Notes under the pieces: generated by a model
Seen by the model: only the letters and a program-made list of their open reading frames with translations
What the model was told of the DNA's origin: nothing
Databases searched by the model: none
In this document: piece after piece, positions 27,008 to 34,660 of the stretch
Layout: every line of letters begins with the position of its first letter
Position numbering within the stretch: position 1 is the first letter of the stretch
Assembly (NCBI RefSeq): GCF_963676325.1
Contig: NZ_OY781099.1
Coordinates: forward strand, 1,798,001 to 1,862,000
Length of the DNA stretch: 64,000 nt
Source: an uncultured Bacteroides sp.
Lineage (GTDB): Bacteria > Bacteroidota > Bacteroidia > Bacteroidales > Bacteroidaceae
Direction of reading: 5' to 3'
Program-made: the position numbers and the translations under genes

Positions 27008-27039
27008 CACTTATATTTTTTTGTTTTTTAAATTAGCAT

Positions 27040-27077
27040 AAAAAAAAGAGGCCTGTCGCAGGTGCGACAGGCCTCTT
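27040..27077 (-). terminator. trp attenuator terminator hairpin
   Basis: A perfect 15-bp inverted repeat (27046-27060 with 27063-27077, core GAGGCCTGTCGCA) followed on the minus strand by eight U residues, 33 bases before trpB and about 50 after the leader peptide stop. Its strength and position mark it as the attenuator of the trp operon. Confidence 0.92.
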
Positions 27078-27127
27078 AAAAATATCTTCAAAATTAATTT
27101 TAGTATATATACATGAGTTCTGCTTCC

Positions 27128-27187
27128 TTACGACTTTCGAGGTTGTAAGAAGCGCCACCAACATGCATTTTCTAAAATTGTTCTCAT
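27128..27187 (-). CDS. trpL: trp leader peptide with tandem Trp codons
   Basis: A 19-codon frame, MRTILENACWWRFLQPRKS, with two adjacent TGG codons (27155-27160). An in-frame ATG two codons earlier (27193) is an alternative start. The sequence just after the Trp codons forms a stem (GCTTCTTAC with GTAAGGAAGC, one bulge), the usual 1:2 pairing of an attenuator, and the terminator follows. Ribosome stalling on the Trp codons when charged tRNA-Trp is low would disturb this stem. A clear antiterminator pairing could not be resolved by eye. Confidence 0.88.
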   Translation of the reverse strand: MRTILENACWWRFLQPRKS

Positions 27188-27210
27188 AATCATTTGTTTG
27201 TTTTCGGGGA

Positions 27211-27241
27211 CAAATATAGAGACTTTGTTTTAAACTGCAAA
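27211..27241 (-). promoter_or_regulatory. Promoter of the trp operon
   Basis: On the minus strand TTTG (27238-27241), a 19-base spacer, then TATATTTG (27211-27218). Transcription should start near 27204, only about 15 bases before the leader peptide. Confidence 0.85.
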
Positions 27242-27492
27242 CAATTTGTGATATTTTTTTTGAATCTGGCATAAATTTGTTGTTTTGGGTAATAATCTAT
27301 TTTCTTAAGGATTAAACCAAAAGAACCCTAAGCTCAAGGTCACATACCTAAATTAAGAAAAATGTCATTATAAGGTATTTTAAATTAATGCTTGCTATAA
27401 TTATTTTGTGGGTTTGCCTTTATAAACTGATAATTCATTGTCTTTGAAAATTAAGGCCTAAAATAGCATTAAACTCCTTGATGGCAGACTTT

Positions 27493-27530
27493 ACATGTCT
27501 TGACACTTTATTGAAAGTCTCAAGACATGT
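27493..27530. repeat. Long inverted repeat of unknown role
   Basis: ACATGTCTTGA pairs with TCAAGACATGT; inside, ACTTT pairs with AAAGT around an ATTG loop, with a single C/C mismatch between the two stems. There is no T-run, so it is not an obvious terminator. It is far from the neighbouring coding starts. Confidence 0.6.
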
Positions 27531-27623
27531 TCTCCAATATGACTTGAGATTTTCAAGGGAATTATAAGGCATCTATTCTTAAATACTCTTTTTTGAAAAA
27601 GAATAGGCGTATCATTCCGGCTT

Positions 27624-27654
27624 ATTCTCCAATGATTTTTATTTATTGGCGAAT
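27624..27654. repeat. Intergenic repeat, single-unit copy
   Basis: Begins ATTCTCCAATGA and ends TATTTATTGGCGAAT, so the ends are inverted (ATTC.CCAAT / ATTGG.GAAT). It shares the AATAAATAAAA core with copies at 23730-23785 and 40200-40251. Confidence 0.55.
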
Positions 27655-27871
27655 AAAATCAGATCATTCAGCAATTTCTATGGAATTGGGATTGTCTTTC
27701 TTCTTTTTCAAAATGCAGAAGGACTGATTTATGTATTAAAGATGGCGTAAGTACTTAATATGTAGGTATAAAGAGATACTCTTTACACCTCGGTTAGAAA
27801 AAATATCTTTCTTTATATGGCTAAATAGAATCTATTTGTTAAACAATCATAATTATTGGTATGCAAGTATA

Positions 27872-27889
27872 TGTTGAATCGTTTAAACA
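27872..27889. promoter_or_regulatory. LacI-family operator, degenerate copy before the regulator
   Basis: TGTTGAATCGTTTAAACA matches 16 of 18 positions of the perfect palindrome TGTTTAAACGTTTAAACA found twice downstream. It lies just upstream of a TATATTTG box (27892-27899), suggesting autorepression. Confidence 0.7.
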
Positions 27890-27944
27890 TATATATTTGG
27901 AGCGTAAATCATTACCAAAGTATAAACAGTTAAGTTTAATATTC

Positions 27945-28949
27945 ATGAAAGCCAAAGTATCCATAAAAACAATTGCTGAGCAAGTTGGAGTTTCTACAAC
28001 TTTGGTGTCGTATGTACTTAACAATAAGAACGAGAACAGGATAAGTAAAGAGGTTGCTGCCAAGATTAGAAAGGTAGCACAAGATCTCAACTATCAGCCT
28101 AACCAGATTGCACGGAGCCTTAAGGCACAAAAAACATTTACCATTGGTTTAATTGTGGCCGATATTGCCAACCCATTCTCTTCTCAGATGGCTCGTATTA
28201 TTGAAGATGAGGCTAAAAAGAACGGATATTCAGTAATCTTTGGTAGTTCGGACGAGAGTGAAAAGAAAACCAGAGACTTGATTACGTTGTTCATCAATCG
28301 TCAGGTAGACGGATTAATCGTTGCATTGCCGGAGCATTGTGAAGATCAGGTTCTTTACCTGAAAGAGTCGGGCATACCGTTTGTGCTGATTGACCGTTAC
28401 TATCCTTCAATTCCTTCTAACTTTGTGGCTATTGACAATTATGATGCTGCCAGAAAGGCAATCATCCATTTACAGTCATACGGGCATAAGCGGATTGGGG
28501 TTATATCTTATCAAACATCTTTGTTCCACCTTAACGAACGGGTTAGAGGGGCAGTTGATTTATTGAAAGAGCAAGCCATGGTTGCAGAGGTGCGTATTGA
28601 TCATACTGATGAAGATGTAACCAATGCAATCAAGGGATTCCTTGCTGATGAGAATCCTGTTGATGCTATCTTTGCCACAACCAACTTACTTACTATCTGC
28701 GGACTGAAGTACATTAATGGTTTAGGCCTTAAAATACCTGACCAACTGGCAGTTGTAGGTTTTGATGAAACTGATGCTTTTGATCTTTTCTATGCTCCGG
28801 TAACTTACGTGAAGCAACCTATGGCCAACCTTGGCTTAAAGTCTGTGAGGATTCTGCTTGATGCCATAGAGAAGAAAGGCTCTTCCATTGAATCGGCCAT
28901 TTTTGAGACAGAACTTGTGGTTCGTAAATCTTCAGTTGTTACCTTATAA
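27945..28949 (+). CDS. LacI-family transcriptional regulator
   Basis: 334 residues from the ATG at 27945. The longer frame from 27861 would run through the operator and promoter, so it is rejected. An N-terminal helix-turn-helix (SIKTIAEQVGVSTTLVSYVLNN) and hinge helix (PNQIARSLKAQ) are followed by a periplasmic-binding-protein-like sensor domain (IGLIVADIANPF, VDGLIVALPEH, VAIDNYDAARKAI, VGFDETDAFDL). It should bind the 18-bp palindromes here, at 28965-28982 and at 31464-31481, repressing the kinase/transporter and porin/epimerase units until a sugar or sugar phosphate binds. Confidence 0.92.
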   Translation: MKAKVSIKTIAEQVGVSTTLVSYVLNNKNENRISKEVAAKIRKVAQDLNYQPNQIARSLKAQKTFTIGLIVADIANPFSSQMARIIEDEAKKNGYSVIFGSSDESEKKTRDLITLFINRQVDGLIVALPEHCEDQVLYLKESGIPFVLIDRYYPSIPSNFVAIDNYDAARKAIIHLQSYGHKRIGVISYQTSLFHLNERVRGAVDLLKEQAMVAEVRIDHTDEDVTNAIKGFLADENPVDAIFATTNLLTICGLKYINGLGLKIPDQLAVVGFDETDAFDLFYAPVTYVKQPMANLGLKSVRILLDAIEKKGSSIESAIFETELVVRKSSVVTL

Positions 28950-28964
28950 TTTTTTTTCTTTCTA

Positions 28965-28982
28965 TGTTTAAACGTTTAAACA
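28965..28982. promoter_or_regulatory. LacI-family operator before the sugar kinase
   Basis: TGTTTAAACGTTTAAACA, a perfect 18-bp palindrome with the central CG typical of LacI-family sites, 52 bases before the kinase ATG. Confidence 0.88.
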
Positions 28983-29034
28983 AAATCTAAAACCACATAG
29001 CAATCAAATAATTGAATCATTAAATATTTATATC

Positions 29035-29952
29035 ATGAAAACAAAAGACCTTGAAAAACAAAGAATTGTGTGTTATGGCGAAGTACTTTGGGATATTTTC
29101 CCTACTAAGACCAAGCCGGGCGGAGCACCTATGAACGTGGCTTACCATTTGCAGAAATTTGGTGTAGACAGCCAAATGATCAGCCGAGTAGGAGCCGACG
29201 ATGCTGGCCAAAAATTGTTGAATCTGCTCAATGAATGGAACATTCCAACTACCTATTGCCAGGTTGACGAAACTCATGAGACTGGAAAAGTAGAAGCTAT
29301 TGCCGGAGAGAATGAAGAGATGACTTATGTTATCCATGAATCTGCTGCATGGGATTATATCAGCTCCGATGAGGCTTACGATGAATTGGTAGCCAGTGCT
29401 GACGCTTTTGTGTTTGGTAGTCTGGTAACCCGTAATGAAACCTCACGTGATACTTTATATAGACTTCTGGAAAAGGCTTCATATAAGGTGTTTGACATAA
29501 ACCTGCGTGCACCATTCTATTCGGTTGAAACAATAGAATATTTGTTGGAAAAGTGTAATCTGCTGAAGTTAAATAAGGCTGAGTTAGACCTGATTATTAC
29601 CTGGTTCTGGAATCAGACTGGTACAGAGGAAGAATCTGTGAGATTCATTCAGAAAGAGTTTAATATTGATGAAGTGATAGTAACCAAAGGAAGCGAAGGA
29701 GCTACTTATTACACACTAACTAACTCTTATACATTCCCAGCATTCCGTGTTACTGTAAAAGACACTGTAGGAAGCGGAGACTCTTTCCTTGCTGCTTTCC
29801 TTGCAAAGAAAGTTCAGAACGAAACTCCTGAAACGGGTATGATTTATGCCACAGCACTGGGCGCTTTTGTTGCCTCTCACGAAGGAGCTTGCCCTTCTTA
29901 CAATCTGGCTCAGTTGATGGATTTCCAGCTACAGCGCCAATCTATTCTATAA
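29035..29952 (+). CDS. PfkB-family sugar kinase (fructokinase-like)
   Basis: 305 residues. N-terminal substrate-binding GEVLWDIFPTKTKPGGAPMNVA and the C-terminal ATP-site and catalytic-base motif DTVGSGDSFLAAFL (near residue 240) define the ribokinase/PfkB fold. The N-terminal pattern is close to bacterial fructokinases. Expected to phosphorylate a ketohexose in the cytoplasm. It is first in a unit preceded by a LacI operator and followed after 22 bases by a sugar transporter. The exact sugar cannot be read from the sequence; fructose is the best guess given the epimerase in the same regulon. Confidence 0.88.
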   Translation: MKTKDLEKQRIVCYGEVLWDIFPTKTKPGGAPMNVAYHLQKFGVDSQMISRVGADDAGQKLLNLLNEWNIPTTYCQVDETHETGKVEAIAGENEEMTYVIHESAAWDYISSDEAYDELVASADAFVFGSLVTRNETSRDTLYRLLEKASYKVFDINLRAPFYSVETIEYLLEKCNLLKLNKAELDLIITWFWNQTGTEEESVRFIQKEFNIDEVIVTKGSEGATYYTLTNSYTFPAFRVTVKDTVGSGDSFLAAFLAKKVQNETPETGMIYATALGAFVASHEGACPSYNLAQLMDFQLQRQSIL

Positions 29953-29974
29953 CAACACCTTAAACTTTTATATT

Positions 29975-31282
29975 ATGCAACTACCTAGTTTAAAACCAGC
30001 GAAAACATTAACCGTAGCAGCCGATTTGTCAATGGAGAAAAAGAACAGTTACGTGTTACCACTTATTCTTATTATCAGTATGTTCTTTATGTGGGGCATG
30101 GCCGGTAACCTGAATGATATCTTAATTAAACAGTTCAAGAAATCATTTGAACTGACCGATTTGCAATCAGGTTTTGTACAGTCAGCCTTTTACATGGGAT
30201 ATTTCCTTCTTGCCATTCCAGCATCAATCGTGATGCGCAAGTACAATTACATAACCGGAATCATCATTGGTCTGATATTGTATGCAGCTGGAGCATTCTT
30301 GTTCTTCCCTGCATCAGAGAACAACTCGTATGCATTCTTCCTGTTTGCACTGTTTGTAATTGCTTCTGGACTTGCATTTCTGGAAACAGCAGCCGGTCCT
30401 TATGTTCTGGCATTAGGAAAGCCCGAAACGGCTACTTTCCGTCTGAATCTGGCACAATCATTTAATCCAATCGGATGCGTAACAGGCGTGTTGGTAGGTC
30501 AGCACTTTATCCTTACCGGAGTTGAGTATACCAAGGAACAGCTTGCTAAAATGTCGCCCGAAGCCCTGAAAGCTTACTATCTTACAGAGGCTCATTCCGT
30601 GCAGACTCCTTATCTGATTATCGGTGCCATCATTTTATTGTTTGCTATAATCATTGCATTCACTAAATTCCCTACTATCAAGGCTGAAGAGACCACCGAT
30701 ACATCATCTACAAGAAATACGCTGAAACTTTTGCTGGGCAAAAAATCTTTCAAGCAATCAGTTATTGCACAGTTCTTCTATGTGGGAGCTCAGGTATGTA
30801 TCTGGAGTTATTTGATCCGTTACATTCAGTCAACAATTCCGGGAACACCAGAGAAAGGTGCTGCTAACTTCCTGACTATCTCTCTTATAGTCTTTACCCT
30901 TGGTCGCTTTATAGGAACAGGATTGCTAAAGAAGATAAAAGACAATAAATTACTTTCGATTTATGCCCTTGTCAATGTAGTTCTCACAGCTGTTGGAATC
31001 CTTTTCCCAGGAACAATCGGTCTTTGGGCATTAGTAGGCACCAGTTTCTTCATGTCAATCATGTATCCTACTATCTTCTCATTGGGTATGAAGGATCTTG
31101 GCGAACATACAAAGTTGGGAGCATCCATACTTGTAATGGCAATTATCGGTGGAGCCGTGCTTACCCTTGCAATGGGCCGTTTGTCTGATATGGCAGGAAT
31201 TGCTAATTCATTGCTTATCCCGCTTCTTTGCTTCGTGTTTGTAGCCTATTACGGCATCAAAGGATACAAGGATAAAGCTTAG
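29975..31282 (+). CDS. FucP-type sugar MFS transporter
   Basis: 435 residues with about 12 transmembrane helices. The first helix region (FFMWGMAGNLNDILIKQFK) and the following LTDLQSGFVQSAFYMGYFLLA are typical of the FucP/GluP group of proton-sugar symporters. LETAAGPYVLALG and the FNPIG segment in the middle are also characteristic. It imports a monosaccharide across the inner membrane. An unusual N-terminal 25 residues precede the first helix. It is co-transcribed with the kinase and followed by about 180 bases before the next operator. Confidence 0.9.
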   Translation: MQLPSLKPAKTLTVAADLSMEKKNSYVLPLILIISMFFMWGMAGNLNDILIKQFKKSFELTDLQSGFVQSAFYMGYFLLAIPASIVMRKYNYITGIIIGLILYAAGAFLFFPASENNSYAFFLFALFVIASGLAFLETAAGPYVLALGKPETATFRLNLAQSFNPIGCVTGVLVGQHFILTGVEYTKEQLAKMSPEALKAYYLTEAHSVQTPYLIIGAIILLFAIIIAFTKFPTIKAEETTDTSSTRNTLKLLLGKKSFKQSVIAQFFYVGAQVCIWSYLIRYIQSTIPGTPEKGAANFLTISLIVFTLGRFIGTGLLKKIKDNKLLSIYALVNVVLTAVGILFPGTIGLWALVGTSFFMSIMYPTIFSLGMKDLGEHTKLGASILVMAIIGGAVLTLAMGRLSDMAGIANSLLIPLLCFVFVAYYGIKGYKDKA

Positions 31283-31463
31283 TAACCAGCTGATTATATT
31301 ACACCATTTAATATCCCCGGTTATGTATACTGCAAATCTCCGAAACAGATATTGTAGCAGATCGTCTTACGTCAGATTATTGTCTGTTGTACCGACTAAT
31401 GCGAATGAACTTCTTACTAACGATAAGACTATTCTGTGCCTTTCCATTTTATTTTTACCTAAA

Positions 31464-31481
31464 TGTTTAAACGTTTAAACA
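31464..31481. promoter_or_regulatory. LacI-family operator before the porin
   Basis: The same perfect 18-bp palindrome as at 28965-28982; here the dyad symmetry extends two more bases on each side (31462-31483). It ends 9 bases before the porin ATG, so repressor binding would block initiation or early elongation. Confidence 0.88.
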
Positions 31482-31490
31482 TTACTCATT

Positions 31491-32873
31491 ATGAAAAAAT
31501 TGCTTCAACTATTTATAATAATAGCAATGCCATTGTGTGCTAAAGCTCAGGTGGTAATTACAAATACAAATTTTTCAATGGGAACCACAGGACGAATCGG
31601 AGTTGGTGCATCACCAACGGGCGAAGGCAACATGTGGAAGCCGTTAAACCTTTCCGGTCAGGGTTCTCTGGCCGGACGTATGGAGCAGTCAGATTACTTT
31701 GATCTGTTGCCTGCGCTGCACTTCACTCCGAAACTAATAGGGAAGGACAGTACAAACGTAACCTTTCAGGCCCGACTGGGGATGTATTCTGCCAATGGAC
31801 AATTTATTGGCAACGTAAGCACTCGCTCGGCAGACGGACTAACCTTTATTCTTCCCGAGGCTTTCGTTGAGGCCCGGAACATAATGGGTAGCCGTTGGTC
31901 TGCCTGGGCAGGCGCACGCTTCCGCCGCTACGACGACATACACATTTGCGACTATTTCTACTTTGACGACCACTCTGCTCAGGGATTTGGTGCAAGCTAT
32001 AAAACAACAGAGCTAACCATGCTGATGCCGGCTTCCACAGACTCTGCAGGTGTTTATCCCTATAACTATAAAGTCACTGTTGCCGGAGCTACCAATCCTG
32101 CAATCAGACAACGTATGGTTTGGATTGGAGAGCATACCTTCGAGATGAATAACGGGAACAAGCTAAAGCTGCTGGGCGAGTATCATTATGTGTCGGCCAC
32201 TTCGGATAATGCTTCAATAAAGTATCCTTCCGATAATGGTTGGGTGGTCGGAGCTAAATTCACCACCCCTTTAAAGACCGTGATGCCAGGTTCGTTCAAC
32301 GATATCTCAGTGCGCTACGGAACAGGCATAGCCAATGGTGGTGACAATGGGAATACCTTTACATGGGCCACTTACGGTGCACCCAATGATGAAGGAAGAT
32401 ACACCGGTGCATACTCCTTAACCATGGTAGAACATTTTCTGATCAATCCCTCAAAGAAGTTCAGTATAAACGGATACGGAGTGTTCACACAGAGTAAGGG
32501 AGGTTCATCCAGTACAGATAAAGATACCTACTTCAACGGGTCGCAGATTTATAACCGGAAAAGAGATATTGTTGCAGGATTCAGAACTCTGTATTATGCA
32601 ACAGATTGGCTTCACCTCATTGGAGAAGTACATTATGCAGTGCGTAAAGATGGCGATAACCCCGATGCAGCAATGTGGAAATTCTCCTTTGCACCCACTA
32701 TTGCTCCGGTAGGACAACGCAGCGCATGGTGCCGGCCTCACATTCGTTTTGTGTGCTCGCTGGCTCGTTACAATGACTATGCCCGCGACCATAACTACTC
32801 TCCGTTTCTGCAGGTTAACCAAAAACGCTGGGGAACATACATTGGCGTGAAAGCAGAGTGGTGGATATTCTAA
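31491..32873 (+). CDS. LamB/maltoporin-like carbohydrate porin
   Basis: 460 residues with a signal peptide (cleavage after AKAQ near residue 20). The mature part alternates short polar and aromatic strands as in a beta-barrel, includes GSRWSAWAGARFRRYDDIHICDYFYFD-type maltoporin strands (near residue 140), and ends in GTYIGVKAEWWIF with a terminal Phe, the outer-membrane insertion signal. It probably lets a small sugar diffuse through the outer membrane. Bacteroidales more often use SusC/D, so a simple porin fits a monosaccharide or disaccharide substrate. Confidence 0.85.
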   Translation: MKKLLQLFIIIAMPLCAKAQVVITNTNFSMGTTGRIGVGASPTGEGNMWKPLNLSGQGSLAGRMEQSDYFDLLPALHFTPKLIGKDSTNVTFQARLGMYSANGQFIGNVSTRSADGLTFILPEAFVEARNIMGSRWSAWAGARFRRYDDIHICDYFYFDDHSAQGFGASYKTTELTMLMPASTDSAGVYPYNYKVTVAGATNPAIRQRMVWIGEHTFEMNNGNKLKLLGEYHYVSATSDNASIKYPSDNGWVVGAKFTTPLKTVMPGSFNDISVRYGTGIANGGDNGNTFTWATYGAPNDEGRYTGAYSLTMVEHFLINPSKKFSINGYGVFTQSKGGSSSTDKDTYFNGSQIYNRKRDIVAGFRTLYYATDWLHLIGEVHYAVRKDGDNPDAAMWKFSFAPTIAPVGQRSAWCRPHIRFVCSLARYNDYARDHNYSPFLQVNQKRWGTYIGVKAEWWIF

Positions 32874-32891
32874 CTTTAAAACAATAAAACA

Positions 32892-33746
32892 ATGAAAGTA
32901 AAATTCGGGGCATCAATCCTCTCATGGATTCCCCCCAAATGGACAGCGGAAGGTGGCTTGTATGCCATACAGAAAACCGCTGCAGCAGGGTTCGATCTTT
33001 TAGAAATCCTCCTGCCTCCATCAATGGATATTGATACACAAACAGTAAAGAAGCAGTTAAAGGATCACAATCTCGAAGCAGTGTGCACCTTTAATCTTCC
33101 CGCCAGTAGTCACATACCGTTTTATCCCAAAGAAGCTACTTTAATGATGAAAACGATGCTCAACAAAACAGCCGATCTCGATCTGAACTTTATGGGAGGA
33201 GTGCTGCACAGCGGGATAGGAGTGTTCAGTGGTGAGCCAAAAACCGAAAAAGAAGAAGATACCGTTTGCGAGGTGTGGGCCGATGTGGCCGACTATGCTC
33301 AGAAACTTGGCATTACTATCGGTATAGAACCTATCAACCGCTACGAAAGTTACGTGTGTACCGGTGCGGAAGAAACCTTGCGAATGATAGAGCGTACCAA
33401 AGCTCCTAATCTGGCTTTGCACCTCGATACATTCCACATGAATATAGAAGAATATAACTTCTACAATCCGGTGATTGCCGCAGGCGAAAGGCTGAAACAT
33501 ATCCACATGACAGAGAGCAATCGTGGTATGCTGGGCGAAGGAAATGTAGATTGGGACAGCCTGTTCCGCGGATTGGCAACCATAGACTTTACCGGAAATC
33601 TGGTTCTGGAAAACTTTACTTCGCAGGTAGAAGGCATGGCCAGTGCCGTTTCCTTGTGGAGACCTTCAAAATATGATGCAGACCATCTGGCAACAGGCAG
33701 TTTGCAGTTCATGAAAGCCAAAGCAGCTCAGTTCGGATTGCTTTAA
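32892..33746 (+). CDS. Ketose 3-epimerase (D-tagatose/D-psicose 3-epimerase family)
   Basis: 284 residues, the usual size. A xylose-isomerase-like TIM barrel whose metal ligands are visible: Glu in IGIEPINRYES (near residue 151), Asp in LHLDTFHMNIEE (near 184), His in LKHIHMTESNRG (near 210) and Glu in LVLENFTS (near 237). The NRYE, DTFHMNIEE and ESNR patterns match characterised D-tagatose and D-psicose 3-epimerases. It would interconvert free ketohexoses at C3, for example allulose with fructose. It is 18 bases after the porin in the same operon. Confidence 0.85.
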   Translation: MKVKFGASILSWIPPKWTAEGGLYAIQKTAAAGFDLLEILLPPSMDIDTQTVKKQLKDHNLEAVCTFNLPASSHIPFYPKEATLMMKTMLNKTADLDLNFMGGVLHSGIGVFSGEPKTEKEEDTVCEVWADVADYAQKLGITIGIEPINRYESYVCTGAEETLRMIERTKAPNLALHLDTFHMNIEEYNFYNPVIAAGERLKHIHMTESNRGMLGEGNVDWDSLFRGLATIDFTGNLVLENFTSQVEGMASAVSLWRPSKYDADHLATGSLQFMKAKAAQFGLL

Positions 33747-33770
33747 GGTGTAATAACTCTTGTTGGTCGG

Positions 33771-33813
33771 GCTCCCGTCATGATTTTTAGAAGTCATGCG
33801 GGAGCTTTTCTTT
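33771..33813 (+). terminator. Terminator of the porin-epimerase operon
   Basis: GCTCCCG-T-CATGA pairs with TCATGCGGGAGC (one bulge) around a 10-base loop, followed by TTTTCTTTT. Confidence 0.82.
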
Positions 33814-34068
33814 TGCCCTATGTTTACCTGGTATGTACTTCTTTATTGTTACAAAAGTATTTGAATTATTATATACATATACTTTGTAATGGCATTTTAA
33901 TTGTTTGTTACTCTTTATATAATAATGAGTAGAAAGCTTATATTGTAAATGCAATGTATATAAGTATATCGCTTATTTATACAGTTTTATGGCATGTTAT
34001 TCTATCTGTTAGCTATTGTAGTATAAATACATCTATTAATTTTCACTTAAAAAATATTGATATTATTG

Positions 34069-34098
34069 TTTGATTATTAAATAAAGATTATATATTTG
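34069..34098 (+). promoter_or_regulatory. Promoter of the secreted protein/TPR gene pair
   Basis: TTTG (34069-34072), 18-base spacer, then TATATTTG (34091-34098), about 50 bases before the first ATG. Confidence 0.65.
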
Positions 34099-34146
34099 TG
34101 ACTTGTTACAAAATTTACAAGTTACCCTACTAAAAAGAATCATACT

Positions 34147-34641
34147 ATGAAATTAAGAATGCTTTTATTATCAATTCTGTTTATCAGTTTTGCAACACAA
34201 GGTTTCTCTCAGGACTTTTCACAACTGAAGAATATTCCCTTAAAGGAAAAGGCCGACTTTTCAAATGCCGAGAAACAAGTTCTGGAATGTGCCAATTATT
34301 TGGTTTCAAAACCCTTGGATATGACCGATGCAAACAGACAAGCTGCCGAGCAGTTCCTATTCGCCTGGATGACGGGTAGTCCTGATTACACATTTAATAT
34401 TGATGAGAAAGTAGGCAAAATCATTGAATTAAATAACTCATTGTTGGGCATCTATTTCGGTTATGCTACAAAAATAGCTTTAGAAGACAAAGCTAAATCG
34501 CTTAACGGCATACAACTTACCAATAAAGCAATCTCCATGTTGCTTGATTATTGTAAGAATTCGGATAATAAAGTAGCCATCAACGAATCATTGAAAAAGA
34601 TAATTGATGAAAATAGCGGCGCTAGTTATCAGAAACTATAA
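34147..34641 (+). CDS. Secreted helical protein of unknown function
   Basis: 164 residues with a signal peptide ending near residue 22 (FATQGFSQ). The mature part is mostly helical, with NAEKQVLECANYLVS, QAAEQFLFAWMTG and a C-terminal IDENSGASYQKL. I do not recognise a family. It is followed after 19 bases by a TPR protein that is also exported, and the two probably work together in the periplasm. Confidence 0.72.
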   Translation: MKLRMLLLSILFISFATQGFSQDFSQLKNIPLKEKADFSNAEKQVLECANYLVSKPLDMTDANRQAAEQFLFAWMTGSPDYTFNIDEKVGKIIELNNSLLGIYFGYATKIALEDKAKSLNGIQLTNKAISMLLDYCKNSDNKVAINESLKKIIDENSGASYQKL

Positions 34642-34660
34642 ATAACCTATTAGCAAAGGC

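Larger units (their letters stand above)
27242..27860. other. Long intergenic region between the trp operon and the LacI regulator
   Basis: About 620 bases with no convincing gene. It contains a nearly perfect 38-base inverted repeat (27493-27530), a smaller CTTGA/TCAAG hairpin just after it, and a copy of the intergenic repeat family (27624-27654). Confidence 0.6.
33747..34146. other. Intergenic region after the sugar locus
   Basis: 400 AT-rich bases holding the terminator of the epimerase operon (33771-33813) and a promoter for the next pair of genes (34069-34098). Nothing else was recognised. Confidence 0.6.

Noticed and set aside
27033..27272. A 79-codon minus-strand frame covering the trp leader
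   Set aside because: It runs through the promoter and the terminator in a different frame from the Trp-rich leader peptide.
27861..27944. N-terminal extension of the LacI regulator
   Set aside because: It covers the degenerate operator and a TATATTTG promoter box, and the LacI helix-turn-helix begins right after the later ATG.
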